In this document: positions 10,230 to 19,560 of the stretch, piece by piece
How the letters are laid out: each line of letters begins with the position of its first letter
Numbering within the stretch: the first letter of the stretch is position 1
Source of the DNA: Symsagittifera roscoffensis
Taxonomy: Eukaryota > Xenacoelomorpha > Acoela > Convolutidae
Assembly: GCF_963678635.1 (NCBI RefSeq)
Contig: NC_087071.1
Location: forward strand, 20,987,194 to 21,051,193
Direction of reading: 5' to 3'
Length of the DNA: 64,000 bases
Translations under genes and position numbers: made by a program
The notes under the pieces: generated by a model
The model's input: only the letters and a program-made list of their open reading frames with translations
The model's database searches: none
Told to the model about the DNA's origin: nothing

Positions 10230-11562
10230 TCAACAGTCCCAGCAGGAAACCTTTGGTGACACCTACAATCAACTACGAACCAAGCAACAAGTTGAAAACA
10301 AAGACAAACTGCAACAACTGTCACCTTTTCTCGACAACGGTGTTATTAGCGCGCGAGGACGACTACAAAACTCACCTTTACCGGACGCAACAAAGTATCC
10401 AATAATTCTTAACGCAAAGGACCCAATTGTGCGCATGATGATCGAGAGCGCTCATCGCCGCTGCATGCACCACGGCACTGAGTACATTCGCAACTACCTG
10501 CAACAAAGTTTTGTCATCATGGGGCTCCGAAAAACACTCAGACAGATAAGACATAACTGCTTTCTCTGCAGAAGATTCCAAGGCAAAGGGCTACATCCAT
10601 TCATGGCCGACTTGCCGCCAACTCGTTTCGACGATCCGTCTGACGACCCATTTCCGTTCAAAAACACAGGAATTGACTATATCGGGTCATTCTATATAGC
10701 AACAAAGGATACAACTGAAAAAAGCTATATTTGCCTCTTCACATGCCTCTCTACTCGCGCGGTTCACCTGGAATCGACAGACAACCTTACTACGAACAAC
10801 TGTATAACGGCAATTAGACGTTTTATTGCTAGGAGAGGCACACCTAAGCTTTTAATCTCTGACAACGCTACTTACTTCGTCGGCGCGCGTAAACAACTAC
10901 GCTCAGAACCAATCAACTTCAACGAAACCACCCTAACTGAAACGCTACAAATCCACAATGTTGAATGGCGCTTAAATCCTCCGGCTGCCCCCCATTTTGG
11001 CGGCGTGTGGGAGCGACTCGTCTCATTGATAAAACGAGCATTCTTACTAAATCTCGGTTCTGATCGACTATCAAGAGATCTATTTGCTACTATCGTAGCC
11101 GAGACCGAGGCAATCTTCAACTCACGTCCGCTAACTCATGTCAGTAGCGACCTTGACGACGACCTTCCACTGACACCCAACCACTTCTTAATGGGTCGTC
11201 CATTCGTCTACGCTCCAGCAGCAGCCTTCTACGAAGCATCTACCAATAAACTGTCCAACAAGTCCTGGAAGCGAGCAAAAGATAGACTTGACAGCTTCTG
11301 GAGGCGTCTACTTAAAGAGTACGCTCCGACTCTCATCAGAAGGACTAAATGGACGCAACCCGAGGAACCACTCGAAAAAGATGACCTCGTGTGGATACTT
11401 GGGGACTTTACACCACGAGGCATCTGGCCACTGGGTCGAGTGTTAGAAGTTTTTACCGGCTCGGATGGCATCGCGCGCTCGTGTAAACTGAAAACAGCCC
11501 TAGGTACTTTAACGAGACCAGCGGTGAAACTTGCGCTCGTAACCCCAAAAAAGAAGATTTAA
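10230..11562 (+). pseudogene. Integrase with DUF5641-like C-terminus
   Basis: The zinc-binding HHCC module spans HRRCMHHGTEYI to NCFLCRR. The catalytic triad is Asp1625 (GIDYIGSF), Asp1687 (ISDNATYF) and Glu1737 (FGGVWERL), with a 49-residue gap between the second Asp and Glu, wider than the 35 of retroviruses. The last ~120 residues (KSWKRAKDRLDSFWRR, LVWILGDFTPRGIWPLGRV) match the DUF5641 tail seen in BEL/Pao integrases. The enzyme would insert the cDNA and make the 5-bp target duplications seen at the element ends. Confidence 0.9.
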
Positions 11563-11662
11563 GACCACTTTAATTGTTTTACAACAACAACAACAACAAA
11601 AAAAAAAACTTGGCTCAACTCCTTCCCCTTCGGTTCCAAATAAGATCTCCCTCCCCCGAGGA
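11563..11662 (+). other. 3' untranslated part of BEL element
   Basis: It contains a CAACAACAA run and an A run near 11581-11610, then a pyrimidine-rich TCTCCCTCCCCC just before the right LTR. A clear polypurine tract is not visible; only CGAGGA adjoins the LTR. Confidence 0.5.
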
Positions 11663-11811
11663 TATTCATGACATGAATTATCTCACATGAATTAAAGAAA
11701 AATGCGGTAAAATCTTTTAATAATAGCATGATTTGTTCCGAACTAATGAGTAATAAAATTTGACTTCAACAAAGTGACTTTCAAGATATGTTCATCAAAT
11801 TGTCTTGAATA
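11663..11811 (+). repeat. 3' LTR of BEL-like element (149 bp)
   Basis: Same length as the left LTR with about four base differences. It begins TATTCA and ends TGAATA, perfect 6-bp inverted ends, and is followed directly by the GTATG target duplication. Confidence 0.75.
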
Positions 11812-11816
11812 GTATG
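11812..11816 (+). repeat. BEL target-site duplication, right copy
   Basis: GTATG, equal to 4503-4507. Confidence 0.7.
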
Positions 11817-12668
11817 GTTTCATAGAAAACTTGGAATTCAAGAATAGTGTAGAACTTAATGTGAAACAGAAAACAAGATATGAATTGATGTACAGATGAG
11901 TAGAAAAAAATAGCTTGGAAACTTGCTATTTTGTCTCTGTAATTCAGACCTTTGTTCGTATCGCCTCTGTTTTTTATTTCTGTTTCAATCATCCGACATT
12001 CTAATTATGTCACGCAATTTGCCCTCCTGCTCACTGGGATACTTTGAGTAATGAAAATACTCAAACTGTGATGCAATCACTTCCAGCTTCCTTGCAAACG
12101 GCAGTGAATTCATTCTAATAGGGACTGGTCTGTGTCATCAAATTGGACCGAATTACCCGGGAAATCAATCAACATTAGCGTCCAACACCACAATCAAAAA
12201 CCAAAACAGCTCGCAATATAAGGAATTTTCTTAAAATGAACAATCTTGCACTGGTGAAAGAGTTGAGTGGACTTTCGCTCGACCCAAGATTTACATAGAC
12301 TCGAAGATTTTGAAAAAAACTAATGTGCCTCTTTAAAACAAAGTGTGCCATCTGATTAAAACGGGCCCATATTTAACAAAATTTACTTCTCTGAGTTAAT
12401 TTGATATCTGAAAAGAGGGCCCAATTTGAGGCACGCATTTGCAACTTTTTTCGGTAACTTGCAACAATTTTGGGGTAAAAATTTACTTTGACATAATTAG
12501 CATTTTTTTTGGTAAAAATTATTCTTGACAAAAGTTGGGAATTGCTACCAGCAAGAGATGGGCTTCAGCTTGAAAATTTGTTCATACCTCTGAAGTTTAC
12601 TTAAACATTTTTGCTGCTATATGTTTCTTTTTTTTATCTATACGTTTATTGTTATCACCATGTTGCAA
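11817..12668. other. Non-coding DNA with dispersed repeat
   Basis: No gene is visible. About 12070-12265 is a diverged copy of 3360-3596 (shared landmarks GCAATCACTTCCA, GGACCGAA, CAAAACAGCTC). The rest is AT-rich with no recognisable structure. Confidence 0.4.
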
Positions 12669-13078
12669 CTCGCACTGGAGTTTCATGGGAAATAATCGAT
12701 TATAATGGATTATAGCGTTAAAAAACTTAATTATATCGGTTTAAAACTCAACCCATATAATCGAGCTTCTTGACCTATCCAACCATGGAAATGGGTTTTT
12801 TGGAGATATAATAATAGATTTCATTTATTAATTAAAAATCTATTTTAACCGATTATTTTGACAGGATAATCGAACTTTTTAGGCACCAAAAATCCATGAA
12901 AATCGATTTTTTTCTGCAGAGAATAATATACAGCTAATCAAATTCTTGAAACATTTGGATGAAAAAGTAGAACAGTTACATCAAAATGACACCAAATTAA
13001 TAGAAAAAAATCAATTTTCTGCAAATTTAGAACAAAAACAAACATGTTCATCCCTAAATATCTCAAAAAAGTTTGACC

Positions 13079-13137
13079 CCCCCCCCCCCCCTCAGCCACT
13101 CTCAACCCCTCCTCCCGCCACTCTCAAACCCCAGCCC
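13079..13137 (+). repeat. C-rich low-complexity tract
   Basis: An uninterrupted run of C (13077-13091) followed by CCT/CCA-rich sequence. It sits in a short Pro-rich open frame (12946-13206) that I take to be chance. Confidence 0.6.
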
Positions 13138-13401
13138 CAATCCCAACCCGTAGAATCAAAAATAAAATTTCAACAAAACTCCTTGTATCAGGGCGAAGCC
13201 CTGTAAGTTCCGACTGCCTTTTAACGTTTATGGAGCAGTAATAAGAAAAAAAAATTAAATGAAGAAAAATAAAATGAATAACTTTTTTCTAAAATTTGAA
13301 AATTTTTCTATGCAAATCATCCCCCCACACGCCATATAAAGTACAAAGCAATAGAGTTCGCTCCTTGCAACAAAACAATTATGGCGAATAAGCTTCTTTC
13401 A

Positions 13402-13492
13402 ACCAATTTGGAACGATTTCTAAGACGGATTAAATCTCCGCTTACGCATTAATAGCGCGAAATATATCGCGCATTAATTGTCCCAAATTGGT
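13402..13492. repeat. Large nested palindrome
   Basis: The outer arms ACCAATTTGGAAC (13402-13414) and GTCCCAAATTGGT (13480-13492) are inverted with one mismatch. Inside them, 13448-13478 is a second near-perfect palindrome with ATTAAT at both ends and GCGCGA/TCGCGC arms around a short AT core. The whole could extrude as a cruciform. It lies in the interior of the TIR element. Confidence 0.6.
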
Positions 13493-14117
13493 CAAAATGG
13501 CCAAAATGGCAAATTTTAAACCCTCATAACTTTACGAAAAATGATCACAGGTGAAATATTTTTTCAAATTTAAGCTCAGGACAACAATAGCTTTCGAATG
13601 ATATAAAAAATTCCGTCAAAAATGGCTAGTTAAAAAGTCGAAATTTGTCTGAAGAAAAAAAACACACCCCGAGCACAAATTTTCCGTTACTTTCGTATCG
13701 AAAGTCGGAACAATAAACTGTTAAACTGCCACTTGAAAAAGTAGAGAAACATAAGTGTATAAACTTTCATGTGAAAAATTAAAGTTATGAAAAGTAATCC
13801 GTAGCAACTGCACTAAACAGGAAAATAGAAAACTTGCAAAATTTGCAAAATTCACAAAAAAATCTCTGAAAAATTCCATTATTATCGATTATAATAGATT
13901 ATAAGGGATTATAATGGTTTAACATGTTCTGATTATAATCATTTTCAATGGATTATAATTGATTATAATTATTTTAAATGAACTTTAATGATTAAAAAAT
14001 TATTAGAACTCTAATGCATTTTTAACGGATTCTAATCGATTACTTTCGTAAGTTTATGGATACTGACTATGAAATGATAAAAAAAGTTTGACTATTATCC
14101 ATGAAACTCTAGTGCGG

Positions 14118-14432
14118 GAAATCTACAAATCATGAAAACAAACGCATTTGAAGGTCTCAGCATGTAAGTTAAACTGAAGTGATACAGATCAGCGTTTGAG
14201 ATAAAGTGGAGATCAACGAACCTTACTTGAGAAAACGCCAGTTTGTAGGCATTGAGATCTGTAAGTAACGATATCCGCAGAAAAAACGCCGATTCCGCTT
14301 AAAAAAGTAGATTTCATGGCAACATAATCAACTACACTCATATATGAGTGTTTTTAAAATATTTTTTAAGCTGTTGAAGATTCCGCAAAATTTACTCTGG
14401 AGTACGAAAATGTTGCTTTTAAATGTATTTAC
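14118..14432. other. AT-rich spacer
   Basis: No gene is visible between the TIR element and the channel exon. On the minus strand this would be intron downstream of the LDLa exon. Confidence 0.3.
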
Positions 14433-14783
14433 CTTTATGTGGACACTCCAAAATTCCATCGTTTTCCACCATACAAATAAAAAAGCTGCACCTGTCGTAT
14501 CCCATTTTGCACAAGGTTTCGCCGAAAGGGAACAAACTTTTGAACATCAGCTGCTGTTCTCTCATGTCATAGTGAAGTTTTTGTTTTTCAAGCCTAATTG
14601 TAGAACAGTTATGAATTTCTTGATCTTCATCACTTCGGTCATTTTCACCGCAATTTGAAACGCCGTCGCACAGCCAGTCAGTTGGAATACAAAGTTTTGA
14701 ATTGTGACATTGAAACATTTTTTTGTCTGAAACAAGCTTTTTATTTAGAAAGTCCACGTTAAGATGAAAGTAAACCCTATCCA
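14433..14783 (-). CDS. DEG/ENaC channel exon with LDL-receptor class A module
   Basis: On the minus strand this exon is bounded by an AG acceptor (TTGAG|TG) and a GTAAAT donor, and is open throughout (117 codons). Its middle encodes an LDLa domain with six Cys and the calcium-cage signature: FQCHNSKLCIP, W-LCDGVSNC, DRSDED, C. After it comes a Cys-containing segment, LCKMGYDRCSFFICMVENDG, resembling the extracellular finger/knuckle region of this channel family. Its splice phase (1) fits the donor of the upstream exon at 15213, so the two can join in frame. The module would lie in the large extracellular loop and could bind ligand or calcium. No downstream exon is recognised in the window, so the gene is either interrupted or continues beyond the mobile elements. 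Confidence 0.65.
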
Positions 14784-15212
14784 CTCAATTTTTGTTGCCA
14801 AATTTTTCTATATAGTACTATTTTATCAAAGCCACTGGCTGACCGACACTAAAGTTTTTCAATGGGCTTCTGGCTCCAATCAGGGGCGGATCTAGAATTT
14901 TCCCGAGGGGGGGGGCGGATTTTCAAAAAAGTTTTGTACCTTTTCTTACGCTCGACCAAATTGATTATCCGAGTTCTCTCAAAACGCTATGAGGACCCTA
15001 TTTTGATAAAATTTTTTAGCGGTGTAGGGATTCTCTGGGTGATGAGGGGGTAAAATCCCTGGGGAAAGGCTTTTTCAAAATGAAAAACAACCAAATAAAA
15101 TTTCAAATAGTCGCATTGTCGTTAATTTCTACTCTTGACAAGTTGATCTCTTAATTTTGGTCTCTCTATTATATGTTTGTATATTTGCTAAAAAATGGAA
15201 ACAGCGTCTTAC
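14784..15212 (-). other. Intron of DEG/ENaC gene with transposon-end-like sequence
   Basis: It lies between the matching-phase donor (GTAAG, 15208-15212) and acceptor (14784-14785). Around 14879-14920 the + strand reads CAGGGGCGGATCTAGAATTT followed by a run of G; this GGGGCGGATC start resembles ends of DNA transposons common in invertebrates. No inverted partner is visible, so it would be a truncated copy. Confidence 0.4.
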
Positions 15213-15510
15213 CTTTTGGGCAATCTATGCCTTTTGGTTGTCCCATAGCTGTAAGGGCTTTAGATCTCAGTGAGTACTTGACAAAGTCATCCAAAAGAGA
15301 AAGGTCACTGTAAAACCACAAACCCTCGACGAGCGATTTCTTAACTGGGTTTTCATTACAAACTGTTACCCCCGGAAACTCCAAAGCTGGCTTTGAAACG
15401 ATTTCAATTTCGATAGTCACCGGATACTCTAAATATTTGTTTCCAACCTGGTACACGGAGTAAATGAAGGTAGCGGAAAGCACAATGTAGACTACAAGGT
15501 AATGATACAA
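15213..15510 (-). CDS. DEG/ENaC sodium channel, first transmembrane exon
   Basis: The minus-strand frame encodes a hydrophobic segment YHYLVVYIVLSATFIYSVYQ (first transmembrane helix), then the hallmark post-TM1 block YLEYPVTIEIEIV and FPGVTVCNENPVKKS, typical of amiloride-sensitive/acid-sensing channels where the extracellular domain begins. It ends at a consensus donor (AAAAG|GTAAG). The 5' end is uncertain: the first Met is at 15510, but an in-frame acceptor-like CTTGTAG occurs just after it, so the exon may start near 15490. The cytoplasmic N-terminal exon and the second transmembrane helix are not found. The protein would be a trimeric plasma-membrane sodium channel subunit. The gene may be intact with long introns or a fragment. 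Confidence 0.7.
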
Positions 15511-16973
15511 GCAAAATATGTATGTTTCAGTTTGATTTTAAAATTTTTTTCTACTTTATTTAGATAAACAAAATTTTGCAGTTTTTGTGCAAGTAACCGG
15601 GTTGACTTCCTATCGTATAACTTCATATATGGAAATTATAAAAAAGCTTATCATGCAATTTTACATGAAAAAATAATAAAATAAACAATTTTTCAAGCAA
15701 ATTTGTTTCAAAAATTATTGTAAATTGGTTTAAAACTCAAACAATAAAAAAAATGGCGGCAGGTTTGGTAAAATAAGAGCAACCTTAGCAAAAAAAAGTT
15801 TTGAACAAAAAGAAACTTATGATACATAAATTTCTGAAAAATATATGATATTAAATATCTGAAAAATATATGATATGCTTTTTTCCATAGAAAAAAAAAA
15901 CGAATATGAGATAAAAATGTTTTTATACTTTTTTCATAGCAATTTAAAAAAAATGTTCAAAGGCATTTTCCGAAGAAGAAAACTTACATGCCTAATTTGA
16001 TTTTTTGTGTATATGTCTATAACGCAATCGAGGTTATGTTTTTTACTTTAAAAAAAACAAAAGATAACCCTCAAGAATTTTTTTATACACATAGTTATTT
16101 TTAAAAGTTTCATATGTTAGATGAACCTAAACCACCAAAGTTTTTGGCAAAGCAAAAACTTTCTGGCCATATGCAAAAATTTAAGTTTTTTTGTCTATAA
16201 ATCTGTGTGAAAATGTTACTATCAACTATGGCTAATATCACCAAATGCAGTTTATCAGCATGGTAATCGTCATTTACTTGCTGGATTTTCTAATGATGGA
16301 TAAAACTCAAAAAATCAAAATAAAAAAAATTAAAATTTTATTTGTGGTTTATTATACAGTTTCAAGGTAAAAATTTGCATTTGCTATCTTCAAACAATTT
16401 TGGTGATAAAACTCATGGCTAAAAGCAGGTTATTCAATTCGAGAGTGTGGCAAAAAAGGCTTGTTAAAGAATTTAATAGCATGGAAAAAATGATTGTTTT
16501 CCACTTTTGATACAGTCCATGAAATTGTTTGAAAATGTATGAAAAGAAATTTTTTCTTAATATGAAATTGTGTGATAAGCATTCTTGGTGAACCCGGGTA
16601 GCTCATAATGATTTGACCACCAAAGTTTAACTTTGACTTTTAAAAGTAAAGTCTTGCCGATTTTTATTAGTGGAAAACTGAAAGAACAAAAAATTGGTAG
16701 CAAAAATCACATATCGTTCTGAATCATTATCAAATTTTGGAAAGCTCAAAGTTTCAAGCCCGTTTTATGATAATTTTTTATAAATTGTACAACAAAACTT
16801 CAAATCGTCGGTGTTTTGAAGTTTGAAAAGTTTTTAATACGAGATCACACTTGGCAGCCTACGATAGCTCAATAACCTTCTTTCGAGATATATATTCCTT
16901 AAGTCTTAGTCCTTAATTCCTTAAGTTGATTGAAGGAATAAACTATTTAATATGCTTTTTAGTTGAATTAAAA
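15511..16973. other. AT-rich non-coding DNA
   Basis: No open frame of note in either strand, with many A and T runs. It could be intron or intergenic DNA of the minus-strand genes on either side. Confidence 0.3.
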
Positions 16974-17267
16974 CTAAAAATTGCTTAAAAGTGTATGTGT
17001 TGTTACTAAAAATCTACCAAACTTGTACCAACCCAATGACCAGATAAGCTTAAACAATTTGTGCTCGTCTCTAATAACTTGCGGTAGTTGTGCATTCAGG
17101 AATCTCCATCCTGCGTCATATATAATGGTGCGCTCAGAAACCTCGTCACTTTTGCTATCGTTCTGGCTGCTTGCTTCTGAATCTGGAACATCAATTTGTG
17201 ATTCAATTTCGTCAGATTGGGAGTCGGAGGGTTCTGGTCCATATTTCGTTGTCGATGGATCGCAGCG
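16974..17267 (-). CDS. Possible terminal exon, acidic Ser-rich protein
   Basis: On the minus strand a good acceptor (CTTTACAG|CGC) opens a frame of 97 codons ending in TAG at 16974. The first half is strongly acidic and Ser rich (PEPSDSQSDEIESQ, SEASSQNDSKSDEVSE), suggesting a disordered region. The second half is folded-looking (IIYDAGWRFLNAQLPQV, LFKLIWSLGWYKFGRFL). An ATTAAA polyadenylation-like signal follows about 20 bases downstream. The phase (0) matches the exon at 17981. I do not recognise the family. It may instead splice onward before the stop. Confidence 0.4.
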   Translation of the reverse strand, partial: RCDPSTTKYGPEPSDSQSDEIESQIDVPDSEASSQNDSKSDEVSERTIIYDAGWRFLNAQLPQVIRDEHKLFKLIWSLGWYKFGRFLVTTHTLLSNF

Positions 17268-17980
17268 CTGTAAAGCTAAGTAATTGTCAATAGACATTTT
17301 CAAACAGAAAAAACCATTAGTTTTTTCTTTCTAACTTCTTTTTCTAACGTCGGATTGAATCAATTGAAGTTTTGAAGCGAATTGGTATGCTCCGATTATC
17401 ACATCAGCTGGTCGTGTAAAACCATTTTTTTCATATCTAATTATTGCCGCCTGTTTTCATCAAGGCATTTTTCAGACTATCAAATTACAAGCTGCTTTTT
17501 TGTGCCGCTAGAATTGATATTAAGAACTCTTTAATTAATGTTCCAAAAGTTATTGTGATTTTTAACCGCTCTTGAAGACGGCATATACCAAACAGCTCTT
17601 TTTTACCCAAACGTGAAAACATTCTTCAGAACACTTTTTCAATTTTGTTTGTTTCAAGTTTCATGGGTTATAAACTTCAATATTCTTTGATTTGATTACT
17701 TTGATATTTGTCTAGCCATTTTATTGTATTTTTTTAACATATTTTTCCGCCCATTTGTTTTTGATACATGTATTTGTACCAACAAACTTAGCAACTTTGA
17801 AAATGTCATCGCTCAAAAATTACATATGACAAATGAATTCATCCCTGCTAGATTTTTTAGCATCAAAAAAAGTTGCTGTCCAGCCTCGGTTTTCGTCAAT
17901 TAGCTGTTTTGCCATGTCCAAGAATCAAACCAATCGCAAAAAAGAGCATTGAATTTGCGCCTCAGAATCGACCTTGTTAC
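17268..17980 (-). other. Predicted intron between unknown exons
   Basis: GTAACA donor at 17980 and TTACAG acceptor at 17268, 713 bases, phase 0. The interior is AT-rich with no reading frame. Confidence 0.35.
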
Positions 17981-18190
17981 CGCCCGATCTTGTCGGTTAT
18001 CTGTATAGCTTTCGAAAGTTTTTTGACAACGTCCAAAAATAGTGAGATAACTCTGATCTTGAGACAGTGAAAAAGCGTTAAAGAAAGCAATCGAATTGTT
18101 AAAACTCCTTTGAATTGTCAGAAGATCAGTGCAAAAACCTTGCGTGCGCTTTTTCGGAGACGTCAATGAAATTTCCCAGAACTGACGTAA
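17981..18190 (-). CDS. Possible internal exon of the same unknown gene
   Basis: On the minus strand a strong acceptor (a run of nine T then ACAG) precedes 70 codons, open to a phase-0 donor GCG|GTAACA. The product includes FWEISLTSPKKRTQGFCTD, a helical-looking stretch rich in Phe, Gln and Ser, and YTDNRQDRA. Phase and orientation agree with the exon at 17267. No domain is recognised and no upstream exon was found. The frame stays open past the donor to about 17900, so the 3' boundary is tentative. Confidence 0.38.
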
Positions 18191-18714
18191 CTGTAAAAAA
18201 AAATTAATCAAAAACGAGCTACTAGGCAATTTTCAGAAATAAAACGCTTGAAACGCCGGCGGAAAGGCAAACGCGGAACTTCAAAGACCTATCTTGATTT
18301 AGTTTAATCTTTAAGGTCATAATTTTTTAAAAATTTGAAAAGTTATTCAAGTAATCTGTTAAATTTTTTATAAAAGGAAAGGTAAAAAAAACTTCAGAAA
18401 ATATAGAAAGCAAAGCCGCAACCTAATAATCTGCTTTTGAAAAAAAAAACAATGCGTTTTGGATCATCTTTGCAACCGAATAGTAAAATAGATTGGAAAA
18501 TTCGATAAAATTCGAAATTTGCTACCCAAAAAACTTATCGGTAATCAAAAATTTTGGTTTGCGAGCTCTGCTTCCATTTAACAATCATTAAAAGGCCAAA
18601 AAAAACAACTTATGGATCAAATTGATAAAACTTGCCAAAAAAAAGAGAAAAAAAACATGTTGTTTCAGGATTTCATAAATGCAAATCAAACTGTAAAGAA
18701 TTGATATTTCCCAG

Positions 18715-18890
18715 AAAAAACTGTGGAGATAGAAATCACTTTTTGATTTTTGATTTGAAAACGATAAAGCTGTTTTGAAAAAAGCATTTATCTTGCAAAA
18801 ACTTGCTTTTTTCAAGTGGTTTTTATTCATGCGAAGATAAATCTCTGTTTTTGGCACATCGTTTCGTTATATGGATATGGTAGAAAACTA
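18715..18890 (+). repeat. Diverged direct repeat, copy 1
   Basis: Shared landmarks with 19370-19560 in the same order: GTGGAGA-AGAA, TTTTTGATTT-AAAACGA, TGCAAAAACTTG, ATCTCTGT, TAGAAAACTA-ATTCG. About 660 bases separate the copies, suggesting an old tandem duplication. Confidence 0.5.
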
Positions 18891-19369
18891 AATTCGCGTT
18901 CTTCGAGAGGCAAATACTTTTCAGAATTTTTCAAAAATAGTGTGATTCAAAGCAGAAGCTGATAGATACAAAGCAGAATCTCTTTCAGTAACCCAATAGG
19001 TCAAAAAGACAATCTAAACGAGTTATTTTCTTAAACAAATTTTCACGTTAAGGCTGAATAGGGAAATCAAGTTGCTTCACATTTTTCAAATTACCTAAAG
19101 TTATACAAATAGGTGAGCCAATAGAAATGAAAAATTCGGAAAACGAAGTTCGCACCTAAAAAACATGCCAAATCAAAAGCAAATATGTATAAAAATACGA
19201 CAAAACTGTGTGAGCTGTGTTTCCTTATACCAATCTTGAGAATACAGAACAAATAACTTTTAGGTCATAATGATAAACGTTTGACAAAAAAAATAGAAAC
19301 AAAGATTTTTGCTGTTTGTTTCGGGATCCAGAATTTTGAATTCGCAGATTTGATAATTTTCAAAGAAAG

Positions 19370-19560
19370 CGTGTGGAGAAAGAACTCATTTCCCAGTTTT
19401 TGATTTAAAACGACAGTCGTTTTTAATTCTTTAAATGTCGTTATATCATGCAAAAACTTGTTTTTCTTAAAGTGATTTTACTCAAGGGATGTTACATCTC
19501 TGTATAAATCCTTGATGTTGGTAAAACTTTTTGTTAAACCGATACGCTAGAAAACTATAT
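19370..19560 (+). repeat. Diverged direct repeat, copy 2
   Basis: Partner of 18715-18890; similarity is patchy but collinear. Confidence 0.5.

Larger units (their letters stand above)
5803..11562 (+). pseudogene. BEL/Pao gag-pol polyprotein, two in-frame stops
   Basis: One frame of 1920 codons runs from the ATG at 5803 to the TAA at 11560-11562. It is broken only by TGA at 6799-6801 (codon 333, in gag) and TAG at 8161-8163 (codon 787, just after protease); there is no frameshift. The polyprotein would assemble particles, process itself, copy RNA to DNA and integrate it. Domains in order are listed separately. The reverse-transcriptase, RNase H and integrase catalytic residues are all present, so decay is minor. 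The ATG is the first in the frame, and a long non-coding leader precedes it. The stops most simply reflect mutation after insertion; recoding is possible but unsupported. Confidence 0.92.
4508..11811 (+). mobile_element. BEL/Pao-like LTR retrotransposon, nearly complete
   Basis: A 7304-bp element made of a 149-bp LTR, an 8-base primer-binding-site candidate, a ~1.15-kb leader, one gag-pol frame (5803-11562), a short 3' region with CAA and A runs, and a second 149-bp LTR, flanked by GTATG duplications. The domain order gag, CCHC knuckle, A17-type aspartic protease, reverse transcriptase, RNase H, integrase and C-terminal DUF5641-like region identifies BEL/Pao rather than Gypsy or Copia. The LTRs differ at only about four positions, so insertion is fairly recent. 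The two in-frame stops make this copy unable to give the full polyprotein by ordinary decoding. Lacking an env-like ORF, it looks like a plain intracellular retrotransposon. Confidence 0.9.
12669..14117. mobile_element. Non-autonomous TIR element (~1.45 kb)
   Basis: CGCACTGGAGTTTCATGG near 12669-12687 is inverted as CCATGAAACTCTAGTGCG near 14099-14117, with one mismatch over 18 bases and weaker similarity for some bases inward. Both ends are followed inward by AT-rich runs of GATTATAA-type words (12690-12850 and 13880-14040). The interior has no transposase. The size and composition suit a MITE-like or deletion-derivative DNA transposon. I see no clear target duplication, so the ends are approximate. 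Confidence 0.5.

Noticed and set aside
12946-13206. Pro-rich 86-codon frame around the C run
   Set aside because: Its content comes from the C-rich tract; no start context, and it lies inside a non-autonomous transposon.
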